A DNA stretch of 17,994 nt from Erysipelotrichaceae bacterium (lineage in GTDB: Bacteria > Bacillota_I > Bacilli_A > Erysipelotrichales > Erysipelotrichaceae): assembly GCA_003510215.1 (NCBI GenBank), contig DOKQ01000130.1, positions 1-17,994 of the forward strand, read 5' to 3'. Position numbers and translations under genes: made by a program. Position 1 is the stretch's first letter; each line of letters begins with the position of its first letter. This document shows positions 1 to 7,004 of this stretch, one piece after another. The notes under the pieces were generated by a model. It was not told the origin of the DNA. It did not search any database and was given only the letters and a program-made list of their open reading frames with translations.

Positions 1-230
1 CGCACATCATAGATTGTCTTATCAGTCAAAACGATGCCATCAATCATGATTTCACCCTCATTACGATCAATAAGACCAATTAACAATTTTGCAATGGTGG
101 ATTTCCCGCTACCATTATGACCAATGATACATGTATATGTACCCTTCTCTACAGAAAAAGACACATTCTTTACTGCATCGACTTCATCATCATAGCTAAA
201 TCTCAAATTTTTAACTTCTACTTGTTTCAC
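1..230 (-). CDS. Energy-coupling factor (ECF) transporter ATP-binding protein, N-terminal part (EcfA-like)
   Basis: The first 76 codons of an ABC ATPase are present and the gene runs off the left edge. Residues 1-12 are VKQVEVKNLRFS, followed by the aromatic Y13 typical of an A-loop. The Walker A motif GHNGSGKS lies at residues 37-44. Signature and Walker B motifs would lie outside the window. The start is GTG at 230, with GAGGTGG 4 nt upstream; an in-frame TGA at 242-240 excludes an earlier start. In many Bacillota, rplQ is followed by ecfA1-ecfA2-ecfT, which encode the vitamin/metal-uptake ECF module. Position after the alpha operon therefore suggests EcfA1, but A1 and A2 cannot be separated from this fragment. 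It has its own promoter at 281-253. Confidence 0.85.
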   Translation of the reverse strand, partial: MKQVEVKNLRFSYDDEVDAVKNVSFSVEKGTYTCIIGHNGSGKSTIAKLLIGLIDRNEGEIMIDGIVLTDKTIYDV

Positions 231-252
231 ACAGCCACCTCATAACCTCATT

Positions 253-281
253 ATTATACACCGCAGCATAAAAAAACACAA
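253..281 (-). promoter_or_regulatory. Candidate sigma-A promoter for the ECF ATPase gene
   Basis: On the minus strand a perfect TATAAT (258-253) lies 17 nt downstream of TTGTGT (281-276), which is a weak -35 (3/6). The -10 sits about 23 nt before the GTG start at 230, leaving a short leader with the ribosome binding site. It lies downstream of the hairpin at 318-354, consistent with ecfA being transcribed separately from the genes upstream. Confidence 0.55.
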
Positions 282-317
282 ACAATAACAACTGCTTCAA
301 TTGCTTTTCAAACAGAA

Positions 318-354
318 CAATAGACCGCTATTTAAGCGGTTTTTTCATCTATTG
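318..354. terminator. Palindromic hairpin, intrinsic-terminator-like (possibly bidirectional)
   Basis: An inner stem CCGCT/AGCGG (325-329 with 335-339) has a 5-nt loop. It is enclosed by a second perfect 7-bp arm, CAATAGA/TCTATTG (318-324 with 348-354). Read on the plus strand the inner hairpin is followed by TTTTTT, a textbook intrinsic terminator, yet no plus-strand gene lies upstream. Read on the minus strand, as needed to end the 365-844 gene, the combined hairpin is followed only by TTCTGTTTG, a weak U tract. It could end transcription in either direction. Confidence 0.5.
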
Positions 355-364
355 TCTAGTACCT

Positions 365-844
365 TTACTCGGACGGTTCGCCCTGCAACTTAAAGCCTTG
401 ATAATCACCATTATATTTTCTTGCCGTGTTTGCTACCTCACAAAGTTGTGCATAAACATCTTCAAAATAGTTGTTCACAACCTTTCTTAATACAACACTT
501 CGATCTTCACTTACTTCCTCAAGCATATATTCAAGTCCTTTGATTTCCTTCACGGATGAAAATAAATCGTCTTGTGTTGGAAAGCTTATAAAATGGCGAA
601 GGACAACCTTTTCAACATCTGCCAGACTCTCCATCTTCATTTTACATTCTTGACGTAAAGAATCAACTAACTCTAGAGGACAATATGTATACACACTGTG
701 AAACCGCATCGGAACATTCACAACCATTGATTCATCGATTTCAATAAACTCAACTTCCTTTTCTTTCTTTTTAGTCAGCTTAATTACAGCGACTACCGCT
801 GTACCTATCGCCGCAACAACTACACCAGTAAGAACTTTTTTCAT
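365..844 (-). CDS. Membrane-anchored protein of unknown function (159 aa)
   Basis: I do not recognise the family. The protein starts MKKVLTGVVVAAIGT and has one hydrophobic segment at about residues 4-22, followed by a very basic stretch (KLTKKKEKE). The rest, about 130 residues, is a soluble, acidic and probably alpha-helical domain with scattered cysteines. The N-terminus reads as a signal anchor rather than a cleaved signal peptide. ATG 844 is preferred because AGAAAGG lies 7 nt upstream; a GTG nine bases earlier is the alternative. The gene begins 18 nt after the end of the 70-aa membrane gene, so the two look cotranscribed. A hairpin follows its stop codon. No function can be assigned. 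Confidence 0.75.
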   Translation of the reverse strand: MKKVLTGVVVAAIGTAVVAVIKLTKKKEKEVEFIEIDESMVVNVPMRFHSVYTYCPLELVDSLRQECKMKMESLADVEKVVLRHFISFPTQDDLFSSVKEIKGLEYMLEEVSEDRSVVLRKVVNNYFEDVYAQLCEVANTARKYNGDYQGFKLQGEPSE

Positions 845-862
845 AATTAACACCTTTCTTAT

Positions 863-1075
863 TTAAACAATCAGCCACGCGAGCAAATACATTACCGTAT
901 AAAGACCAATAGCCACATGAGCCACTTTTGATCGATCCACATTCAGTTTAATCAGTAATTGTGGATTTAACTGATCGTATAAGTAGATGCAAATCAACAT
1001 GGGTGCGAGAAAGAAGAAATACAAGACAAACGGAGCAAAGAACAACCAATCAATATGATCCAGAAATTCGTTCAT
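863..1075 (-). CDS. Small two-helix membrane protein of unknown function (70 aa)
   Basis: The short protein begins MNEFLDHIDWLFF and has two hydrophobic segments, about residues 11-33 (rich in Phe/Leu) and 50-69 (ending LLAWLIV). A short polar link containing NVDRSK joins them. I do not recognise the family. An ATG six bases upstream (1081) is in frame, but ATG 1075 has better spacing from AAAGGA (about 8 nt), so it is preferred. An extended -10 promoter lies directly upstream (1107-1099). The next gene, a single-pass membrane protein, starts 18 nt downstream, so the pair looks like an independent bicistronic unit inserted between the alpha operon and ecfA. Confidence 0.7.
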   Translation of the reverse strand: MNEFLDHIDWLFFAPFVLYFFFLAPMLICIYLYDQLNPQLLIKLNVDRSKVAHVAIGLYTVMYLLAWLIV

Positions 1076-1098
1076 AGTCATCTTCCTTTCTTTTTCTT

Positions 1099-1107
1099 AT
1101 TATAACA
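1099..1107 (-). promoter_or_regulatory. Extended -10 promoter for the two small membrane-protein genes
   Basis: TGT followed directly by a perfect TATAAT (1104-1099) makes an extended -10 element on the minus strand. No good -35 is seen 16-18 nt upstream (only T-rich sequence), which is common for extended -10 promoters. Predicted transcription start is near 1092, about 17 nt before ATG 1075, leaving room for GAAAGGA. Confidence 0.6.
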
Positions 1108-1134
1108 TGAATTTACACAAAGAAAAATCGATGT

Positions 1135-1151
1135 AAAAAAGGTGATTCACC
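1135..1151 (-). terminator. Possible weak intrinsic terminator of the methyltransferase gene
   Basis: GGTG-AAT-CACC (1151-1141) is followed by six T residues on the minus strand. The hairpin contains the stop codon TGA (1149-1147) of the methyltransferase gene. The stem is only four base pairs, so it may be inefficient and allow read-through into the small membrane genes. Confidence 0.4.
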
Positions 1152-1740
1152 GCTCTTTGCGATAAATCACCATCATACCGTCACCTACATTTACTTTTTC
1201 CACAATCAAATCCTCGCGATGATAAATGTATTGTTCAAACTTCGCTATTTTCTGGACCATTTGACGAAGATTTCTTCGATCATTCCCTATTGAGTCACTT
1301 AAAGAAACATGTCCATGAAAGTCGATGTTATCCACAATCACAACTCCCCGCTTTGATACAAATGGAAAAAACCGATCGAAGAAAGCTTGATTCTGCGCTT
1401 TTGCACCATCAATAATCAATAAATCAAACCACTCTTGCGGAAGATAGTCAAATGCATCCATGCATAAGGCACGGACAGATTCTGAGGCTTCCAGTATGTC
1501 TATGTGCTTAGCAGCTTGTTCAAATCGTTTTTCATCTCTTTCAATTGTAGTTATATGTACATCAGGCAATAAGCTTAATAGTTTTAAAGAAGAATACCCT
1601 ACAGCAGTACCAATTTCCAAAATTTTCGAACATGAAAATCTACTGGCCACTTTCGCAATAAACTCAATCGAGTTATCTGACATAATCGGTACAGCATGTT
1701 TTAAAGCTTCATCTCTAATCTGATCTAGCGGCTTTTTCAT
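1147..1740 (-). CDS. trmR: TrmR/YrrM-like SAM-dependent O-methyltransferase
   Basis: This is a class I methyltransferase of the O-methyltransferase 3 family. The SAM motif EIGTAVGYS is at residues 42-50, an acidic ribose-binding position IERDE at 67-71, a metal/catalytic aspartate in IDGAKA (D111) and the DN pair at 137-138. HAVPIM near the N-terminus and VGDGM near the C-terminus match B. subtilis YrrM (TrmR), which methylates 5-hydroxyuridine at the wobble position of tRNA; that role here is inferred by similarity. The start is uncertain. ATG 1740 gives 197 aa but has no Shine-Dalgarno and sits three bases after the T tract of the rplQ terminator. GTG 1806 or ATG 1800 would overlap rplQ and give 219 or 217 aa, closer to YrrM length, also without a good ribosome binding site. 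Confidence 0.75.
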   Translation of the reverse strand: MKKPLDQIRDEALKHAVPIMSDNSIEFIAKVASRFSCSKILEIGTAVGYSSLKLLSLLPDVHITTIERDEKRFEQAAKHIDILEASESVRALCMDAFDYLPQEWFDLLIIDGAKAQNQAFFDRFFPFVSKRGVVIVDNIDFHGHVSLSDSIGNDRRNLRQMVQKIAKFEQYIYHREDLIVEKVNVGDGMMVIYRKER

Positions 1741-1743
1741 AGG

Positions 1744-1764
1744 AAAAAAGCGGATAAATCCGCT
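1744..1764 (-). terminator. Intrinsic terminator at the end of the ribosomal-protein cluster
   Basis: One base after the rplQ stop codon (TAA, 1768-1766) the minus strand reads AGCGGA-TTTA-TCCGCT then a run of six T. This is a compact 6-bp GC-rich stem with a tetraloop and U tract, a standard rho-independent terminator. It ends the S10-spc-alpha transcript and abuts ATG 1740 of the methyltransferase gene. Confidence 0.85.
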
Positions 1765-1765
1765 C

Positions 1766-2128
1766 TTATACCAATTCGATAATCGCCATTGGGGCAGCAT
1801 CTCCACGACGTTGATTTGTTTTCAACACACGAGTATATCCACCTTGACGATCCTTATATTTTGGTCCAATCTCATCAAATAATTTCTGAAGAGCTAGTTG
1901 ACCAGTTTCTTCATTTGCAACAACATTAAACATTAATTTTGCTGCTTGGCGACGTGCATGAAGGTCTCCACGCTTCGCCAATGTAATCAACTCATCCACA
2001 ACAGAACGAAGTTCCATAGCTTTCTTTTCAGTTGTCTCGATTTTTCCATGAACGATGACACTTGTAGCCATATTACGTAACAACGCTTTGCGGTGATCTG
2101 AGGTACGTCCTAATTTACGATTCCACAT
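1766..2128 (-). CDS. rplQ: 50S ribosomal protein L17 (bL17)
   Basis: Last gene of the alpha operon. L17 binds 23S rRNA on the solvent side of the large subunit near the exit tunnel. The 120-aa length matches the Bacillus protein. The N-terminal RKLGRTSDHRKALLRN block (residues 4-19) and the C-terminal GGYTRVLK...RRGDAAPMA block are family hallmarks. The second residue is Trp instead of the usual Ala, an oddity of the N-terminus only. Start ATG 2128 has AAGGAGG 9 nt upstream, and the gene begins 21 nt after rpoA. An intrinsic terminator follows immediately. Identification is secure. Confidence 0.97.
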   Translation of the reverse strand: MWNRKLGRTSDHRKALLRNMATSVIVHGKIETTEKKAMELRSVVDELITLAKRGDLHARRQAAKLMFNVVANEETGQLALQKLFDEIGPKYKDRQGGYTRVLKTNQRRGDAAPMAIIELV

Positions 2129-2149
2129 AAGGTTCTTCCTCCTTTACCG

Positions 2150-3109
2150 TTACTCAAAAGACTTGAAGCTAAGACCCAATTCGATTAATTTGTCTTTTAC
2201 TTCTTTCAACGATTTCTTACCAAGATTACGTACACGCATCATTTCATCTTCGGTACGCATAGTCAACTCTTCGACAGTTTGAATACCGGCACGTTTCAAA
2301 CAGTTGTAAGAACGAACTGATAAATCAAGATCTTCAATCATCATAACCAGTCCTTTGTTCACAACTTCTCCATTCGCTTCTTTCATGACAGAATCCATTT
2401 GGCTGACTGATTCCTGAATGTCCATAAACAATTGTAAATGGTCATCAAGAATTTTTGCGCCTAAAGATAATGACATTTCTGGAGTAATGGATCCATTGGT
2501 CCAAATTTCTAGAACTAAACGATCGTATTTTGTATCTTGACCGACACGAGTTGGCTCAATTTGATAAGATACTCTTTCAATTGGTGTATAGATTGAATCA
2601 GTATAAATTGTACCGATTCCTTGCGATGAGCCTTGGTATAGAGATTTATTTGTATCAGCGCTGACATAGCCGCGGCCAATACGGGCTTTCATCTCCATCT
2701 CAAGAACGCCACCTTCTTCCAATGTTGCAATCACGTGATTCTTATTCAGGATTTCAACATTCGTTGGACAAATTATGTCTTTTGCGGTGACAACCTTTGG
2801 TCCCTTTTCAGAGATTCTTAAAGTATAAACTTCATCATCCGCAATGGTCATAACTAAATCTTTAATATTCAAGATAATTGTTGTAACATCTTCTTCGACA
2901 CCAGGGATTGCAGTAAACTCATGGTATACTTTTTCAATCTTGATCGAATAGACCGCTGCACCGGGTAAAGAGGATAGTAAAACACGTCTTAGTGCGTTCC
3001 CGATCGTTGTACCGAACCCTCTTTCGAATGGTTCAACGACAAACTTTCCATAGTGTTGAGACTCAATATATTCTTTGATATCTATTTTGGCACGTTCGAA
3101 TTTTTGCAT
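2150..3109 (-). CDS. rpoA: DNA-directed RNA polymerase subunit alpha
   Basis: Alpha dimerises through its N-terminal domain to nucleate RNA polymerase assembly, and uses its C-terminal domain for UP elements and activators. The N-terminal domain is seen from about residue 1 to 230, with VEPFERGFGTTIGNALRR at 25-42. The C-terminal helix-hairpin-helix domain is at about 257-319. It contains R266, the counterpart of the DNA-contacting Arg265 of E. coli, and the NLGKKS motif at 295-300. At 319 aa it is a few residues longer than B. subtilis RpoA (314). AAAGGAGG lies upstream of ATG 3109. Placement between rpsK and rplQ is the standard alpha-operon order. Confidence 0.98.
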   Translation of the reverse strand: MQKFERAKIDIKEYIESQHYGKFVVEPFERGFGTTIGNALRRVLLSSLPGAAVYSIKIEKVYHEFTAIPGVEEDVTTIILNIKDLVMTIADDEVYTLRISEKGPKVVTAKDIICPTNVEILNKNHVIATLEEGGVLEMEMKARIGRGYVSADTNKSLYQGSSQGIGTIYTDSIYTPIERVSYQIEPTRVGQDTKYDRLVLEIWTNGSITPEMSLSLGAKILDDHLQLFMDIQESVSQMDSVMKEANGEVVNKGLVMMIEDLDLSVRSYNCLKRAGIQTVEELTMRTEDEMMRVRNLGKKSLKEVKDKLIELGLSFKSFE

Positions 3110-3134
3110 TACTTACTCCTCCTTTGCGGGTGAA

Positions 3135-3527
3135 TTAACCACGTGGCCGTTTTGGCGGACGGCATCCGTTATGCGGAATTGGTGTTACATCGTTAATAAC
3201 GCTGATTTCCAATCCAGCTGTCTGCAATGCACGAACAGCTGCTTCACGTCCAGGACCAGGTCCTTTAACGTTTACTTCTACAGCTTTCATCCCATGATCC
3301 ATCGCTGCTTTCGCTGCTGCTTCAGAAGCTAATTGTGCTGCGAAAGGAGTTGATTTACGGGAACCTTTGTAGCCCAATGCACCAGCAGAGGACCAAGCCA
3401 ACACGTTCCCTTTTTCATCGGTAATTGTGACGATAGTGTTATTAAACGTAGAATGAATATGAGCTACGCCACGGGCTATATTCTTACGTACACGACGTTT
3501 GCGTGTGGTTGTCTTAGCTTTTGCCAT
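3135..3527 (-). CDS. rpsK: 30S ribosomal protein S11 (uS11)
   Basis: S11 lies on the platform of the small subunit and contacts the Shine-Dalgarno helix region and S18. The 130-aa protein carries the family core GVAHIHSTFNNTIVTITD (20-37), KGSRKSTPFAAQ and KGPGPGREAAVRALQ, and ends in the HNGCRPPKRPRG tail. In most bacteria the tail ends KRRRV, so the last residues differ here. AGGAGG lies 8 nt before ATG 3527. The gene follows rpsM by 19 nt and precedes rpoA by 25 nt, the usual order. Confidence 0.97.
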   Translation of the reverse strand: MAKAKTTTRKRRVRKNIARGVAHIHSTFNNTIVTITDEKGNVLAWSSAGALGYKGSRKSTPFAAQLASEAAAKAAMDHGMKAVEVNVKGPGPGREAAVRALQTAGLEISVINDVTPIPHNGCRPPKRPRG

Positions 3528-3546
3528 TTCTCTTTCCTCCTATCGT

Positions 3547-3912
3547 CTATTTCTTCTTGTTCGCTACAGTACGACGAGGTCCTTTACGTGTACGAGCGTT
3601 TGTTTTGGTACGTTGACCACGAACAGGTAATCCACGACGATGGCGGATACCACGGTAACAACCGATTTCCATTAAACGTTTGATGTTCAATGAAACTTCG
3701 CGGCGCAAGTCACCTTCTACTTTAACTTTGTCAACTTCTTGACGAATTGCGTTGACTTGTTCTTCACTAAGATCTTTGACACGGATATCCTCACTGATTC
3801 CTGCGTTTGCAAGAATTAACTCAGCTTTTGGACGTCCGATACCATAGATATATGTTAATGATACTACTACGCGTTTATTACGCGGAATATCTACTCCAGC
3901 AATACGAGCCAT
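3547..3912 (-). CDS. rpsM: 30S ribosomal protein S13 (uS13)
   Basis: S13 sits in the head of the small subunit and makes intersubunit bridges and P-site tRNA contacts through its basic tail. The 121-aa protein begins MARIAGVDIPRNKRVV, contains the helix-two-turn-helix TYIYGIGR and the RHRRGLPVRGQRTKTNARTR signature near the C-terminus. The tail ends in KKK. Its ribosome binding site AGGAGG is fused to the stop codon of rpmJ (TAGGAGG, 3929-3923), which suggests coupled translation with L36. Length and sequence are ordinary for the family. Confidence 0.97.
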   Translation of the reverse strand: MARIAGVDIPRNKRVVVSLTYIYGIGRPKAELILANAGISEDIRVKDLSEEQVNAIRQEVDKVKVEGDLRREVSLNIKRLMEIGCYRGIRHRRGLPVRGQRTKTNARTRKGPRRTVANKKK

Positions 3913-3926
3913 ATGTGTTTTACCTC

Positions 3927-4043
3927 CTAGTTTCCTTGACGTTGCTTGTGTTTCGGATTTTCACAAATAATCATTACGCGACCATTACGCTTAATGACAC
4001 GGCACTTATCGCATATTGGTTTGACAGATGGTCTTACTTTCAT
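3927..4043 (-). CDS. rpmJ: 50S ribosomal protein L36 (bL36), zinc-binding form
   Basis: This 38-residue protein begins MKVRPSVKPICDKCRVIKRN. Zinc ligands C11, C14, C27 and H32 are all present, so it is the C+ (zinc-ribbon) form and not the zinc-free paralogue made under zinc limitation by some bacteria. L36 binds 23S rRNA near the L7/L12 stalk base. AGGAGG lies 5 nt before ATG 4043. Its TAG stop (3929-3927) is part of the rpsM ribosome binding site. The position between infA and rpsM is standard for Bacillota. Confidence 0.97.
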   Translation of the reverse strand: MKVRPSVKPICDKCRVIKRNGRVMIICENPKHKQRQGN

Positions 4044-4060
4044 GCGTTCCTCCTAATAGA

Positions 4061-4279
4061 CTATTTATGTCTAAATGTTATACGCCCACGTGTTAAATCA
4101 TAAGGTGAAATCTCAACGGTGACACGGTCACCTGGTAAAATGCGAATGTAGTGCATGCGGATTTTACCAGAAACGTGGGCTAAAATTTCATGCCCATTGG
4201 CTAATTTCACTTTGAACATAGTGCTTGGTAACGTTTCTTCAACGATACCATCAATCTCAATTACATCTTGTTTTCCCAT
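4061..4279 (-). CDS. infA: Translation initiation factor IF-1
   Basis: IF-1 is a single OB-fold protein that occupies the A site of the 30S subunit during initiation. The 72-aa product begins MGKQDVIEIDGIVEETLPS and has the family motifs FKVKLANGHEILAHVSGKIR (22-41) and YDLTRGRITFRHK at the C-terminus. The length is exactly that of B. subtilis IF-1. The Shine-Dalgarno AAAGGAG is about 12 nt from ATG 4279, slightly long. It lies between map and rpmJ, as in most Bacillota. Confidence 0.97.
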   Translation of the reverse strand: MGKQDVIEIDGIVEETLPSTMFKVKLANGHEILAHVSGKIRMHYIRILPGDRVTVEISPYDLTRGRITFRHK

Positions 4280-4303
4280 AAATTGGCATCTCTCCTTTTC
4301 CGG

Positions 4304-5053
4304 TCATAGGGTTGTTAGAATCATATATCCATCGGCAGTTATGACAATTGTATGTTCATAATGTGCTGCTAAGGATCCATCTTTTGTTACTACAGTCCAA
4401 TCATCTGCAAGAACTCTTGTAAAAGGTTTCCCGCGATGAACCATAGGCTCTACAGCCAAGGTCATACCTTCTTTAAGTACAACGCCTCGATTTGCAGGTC
4501 CAAAATTTGGAACCGATGGTTCTTCATGCAATGATGTGCCAATCCCATGGCCAGCGTATTCCATAGGAACACTATAACCAAATGAATGAACATATTCACC
4601 GATTGCATGCGATATATCGCCGAGGCGATTACCGGGCTTTGCTTGTGCTAAGCCTGTAAACAATGATTCTCTGGTCACTTCCATCAGGTGTTTAGCCTCA
4701 TCGGAAATCTCACCAACTCCATATGTCCAGGCGCTATCGCCGTGATAGCCTTTATAGCAAGCACCAATATCAATTGAGATGATATCACCGCTTTTGAGCA
4801 CTGTTTTCTTATCTGGAATTCCATGTACTAGTGTTGAATTGATGGATGCACAAATCGACGCAGGAAAGCCTCCATATCCCTTAAAGGATGGGGTGGCACC
4901 ATGATCCAGGATAATCTTTTCAACAATCTCATCCAATTGTTTCGTAGAAACCCCTGGCGCGATTGCTTTAGCAACTTCCTGATGAGCCAGCGCAACAATG
5001 CGACCTGCCTCTCTCATGTATTCTATTTCTCTAGCTGATTTTGTACTGATCAT
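4304..5053 (-). CDS. map: Methionine aminopeptidase, type I
   Basis: Removes the initiator methionine from nascent proteins when the second residue is small. The 249-aa product has all five metal ligands of the pita-bread fold: D95, D106, H169, E202 and E233. The substrate-site histidine is H78 in VHGIP, and H176 is also conserved. It is a type Ia enzyme without the N-terminal zinc-finger extension. ATG 5053 is chosen because it overlaps the adk stop codon as ATGA and has GGAGAG about 6 nt upstream. The longer reading frame to 5089 would add 12 residues inside adk without a ribosome binding site. Overlap indicates coupling with adk. Confidence 0.96.
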   Translation of the reverse strand: MISTKSAREIEYMREAGRIVALAHQEVAKAIAPGVSTKQLDEIVEKIILDHGATPSFKGYGGFPASICASINSTLVHGIPDKKTVLKSGDIISIDIGACYKGYHGDSAWTYGVGEISDEAKHLMEVTRESLFTGLAQAKPGNRLGDISHAIGEYVHSFGYSVPMEYAGHGIGTSLHEEPSVPNFGPANRGVVLKEGMTLAVEPMVHRGKPFTRVLADDWTVVTKDGSLAAHYEHTIVITADGYMILTTL

Positions 5054-5700
5054 TCGATACTCTCCAGTGCTATTTCTATATCTCTCCACACAGAATCAAT
5101 ATCCTTAGTGGCATCAACGTAACGAACCAAGCCTTCACTACTGTAATAATCTAAGACTGGTTTGGTAAGCAACACGTGTTCTTTTAATCGAACAGCCAGC
5201 TGCTCAACCGTATCGTCACTTCGATGAGTGAGTGGTGTTTGACACTTATCACAAATTCCTTCAACCTTGCTAGGGGAGAATTGTATATGATAAATTGCAC
5301 CACAGGTTTCGCAAATTCTACGTCCAGTTACCCGAGGGGCTAGAGCGTCTAATTCAACGGCTAAATTTAAAACAATTTGAACAGGTCGACCAATTTCATT
5401 CGCAATATCTTCGAAGGCATGAGCTTGTACGAGTGTCCGTGGGTAGCCATCCAAAAGATACCCCTGCTGACAATCCGGACGCAATAAGCGTTCACGAATC
5501 ATTGCAATCGTTGTATCATCAGGAACGAGCATCCCACGATCAATGTACTTCTTCGCCACAATACCTAATTCTGTTTCAGCGGCCATAGCTTCACGAAACA
5601 TGTTTCCAGTCGAAATATGCGGAATATTGTATTTCTGCACAATCATCTTTGACATGGTTCCTTTACCACTACCTGCGGCTCCCATAATTAAAATGTTCAT
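5050..5700 (-). CDS. adk: Adenylate kinase with zinc-binding LID domain
   Basis: Catalyses ATP + AMP = 2 ADP. The P-loop GAAGSGKGT lies at residues 7-15, the AMP-binding segment STGNMFRE at 30-37, DGYPRT at 84-89 and the arginine-rich GRR at 126-128. The LID domain has four cysteines, C130, C133, C150 and C153, forming the structural zinc site typical of Gram-positive long-form enzymes. The 216-aa length is normal. It starts 12 nt after the secY stop with AGAGGT as ribosome binding site, and its stop codon overlaps the map start (ATGA). Confidence 0.97.
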   Translation of the reverse strand: MNILIMGAAGSGKGTMSKMIVQKYNIPHISTGNMFREAMAAETELGIVAKKYIDRGMLVPDDTTIAMIRERLLRPDCQQGYLLDGYPRTLVQAHAFEDIANEIGRPVQIVLNLAVELDALAPRVTGRRICETCGAIYHIQFSPSKVEGICDKCQTPLTHRSDDTVEQLAVRLKEHVLLTKPVLDYYSSEGLVRYVDATKDIDSVWRDIEIALESIE

Positions 5701-5712
5701 GGCTATTACCTC

Positions 5713-7002
5713 TTATCGGGATACAAATCCGCGATATTGCTTTTGAGTTAGTTTACCTGTTAAATCCTTCATCGTTTCCATCGCAACACCCACCACAATG
5801 ATAATTCCTGTTCCACCGACCGAAATCGAACTTGGAAGATTGGAAATCATAGGAAGTACATAAGGCAAGGCAGCGATAAACGCCAAGAACAATGCCCCAA
5901 GTACTGTGATTCGATTTAGTACTTTTCCGATATACTCTTTTGTCTCACTTCCTGGGCGAATACCAGGAATGTAAGTACCGGACTTCCCTAAATTCTCAGA
6001 AATTTTCTCTGGATCAACTTGTAATCCAGTATAGAAGAATGTAAAGAGAATGATTAATACGACATAGATTGTTAATCCAATCGGTTGAGTGAAGTTAAGA
6101 ACTGTGCTCAACGTTTCGTAAAAACCTGTTTGAGGGAAAAAGCTCAACACAGTGACTGGCGCAGTCATAATTGCGGAAGCAAAGATAACTGGGATAACAC
6201 TGGCAGAGTTAATCTTCAGCGGCAAATAAGTAATATCATTTTTGCCTTTGCGAACTGAAGAAGAAGTGTATTGAATAGGAATCTTGCGCACGGCAGTTGA
6301 CATAAAGATAACCAGGACAATAATAGCCAAGTACATCAGAATGAACAAACCATAATTCAAGAATCCATTGAACATAGCAGTATTGCTACTACGATCAACT
6401 AACGTTTGGAATGCCTGGGAAAATCTGAATGGAATATTAGATACGATACCTGCGAAGATAATCATCGAGACACCATTTCCAACTCCAAACATCGAAATTC
6501 TATCCGCAATCCATAACAGGAACATCGTTCCTGCGGTCAATACTGTAGCAACGTACAAGTATGTGGCAAAATTAGCATTGATCAAAATCCCATAAGAAAT
6601 ATCAAAAGCATAGGTCATAGTAAAGGACTGTAAGAAAGCTAGGATAACCGCAACATAGCGAGTGATCTTATCCATCTTCATCTTTCCTTGAGCTCCTGAT
6701 TTTGCCAGTTCAGCTAAAGAAGGAACTACATCCATAGCCAATAATTGAATAATAATTGACGCTGTAATGTAAGGTCCAACACCCATAGCCAGTACTGAAA
6801 ACTCCTGAAGTGCTCCACCACCTAAAAGATTCATCATTCCGAGAATTGAATCATCGGAGAATCCTGCAAGCAAGGCACCTGTATTTACCATTGGAGCAGG
6901 AATACCTGCACCCAAACGATAAATAAACAACATACCCAGTGTAAACAGAATTCGTTTGGTGATATCTTTGCTTTTGAACAAATCGATGAACTGTTTGATC
7001 AT
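5713..7002 (-). CDS. secY: Protein translocase subunit SecY
   Basis: SecY is the channel-forming subunit of the SecYEG translocon in the cytoplasmic membrane. The 429-aa protein has about ten hydrophobic segments. Family motifs include the N-terminal KDITKRILFTL, the periplasmic plug region after IPAPMV, GNGVSMIIFAGIVSNIP around transmembrane 4-5, the QYTSSSVRKG loop and the cytosolic FFYTGLQVDPEKISENL loop. The usually conserved NxAGVIPVIFA reads NSASVIPVIFA, with Ser in place of Gly. It starts two bases after the rplO stop, with GAGGTG located in the last rplO codons, so translation is likely coupled. The position in the spc operon is standard. Confidence 0.97.
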   Translation of the reverse strand: MIKQFIDLFKSKDITKRILFTLGMLFIYRLGAGIPAPMVNTGALLAGFSDDSILGMMNLLGGGALQEFSVLAMGVGPYITASIIIQLLAMDVVPSLAELAKSGAQGKMKMDKITRYVAVILAFLQSFTMTYAFDISYGILINANFATYLYVATVLTAGTMFLLWIADRISMFGVGNGVSMIIFAGIVSNIPFRFSQAFQTLVDRSSNTAMFNGFLNYGLFILMYLAIIVLVIFMSTAVRKIPIQYTSSSVRKGKNDITYLPLKINSASVIPVIFASAIMTAPVTVLSFFPQTGFYETLSTVLNFTQPIGLTIYVVLIILFTFFYTGLQVDPEKISENLGKSGTYIPGIRPGSETKEYIGKVLNRITVLGALFLAFIAALPYVLPMISNLPSSISVGGTGIIIVVGVAMETMKDLTGKLTQKQYRGFVSR

Positions 7003-7004
7003 GC

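Noticed and set aside
3453..4103. Plus-strand frames opposite rpsK, rpsM, rpmJ and infA
   Set aside because: They lie wholly antisense to secure ribosomal genes, lack ribosome binding sites and resemble no protein family; long antisense frames are expected in such biased coding DNA.
5054..5089. Longer start for methionine aminopeptidase
   Set aside because: It would lie within adk without a ribosome binding site; ATG 5053 overlaps the adk stop as ATGA and yields the family start.
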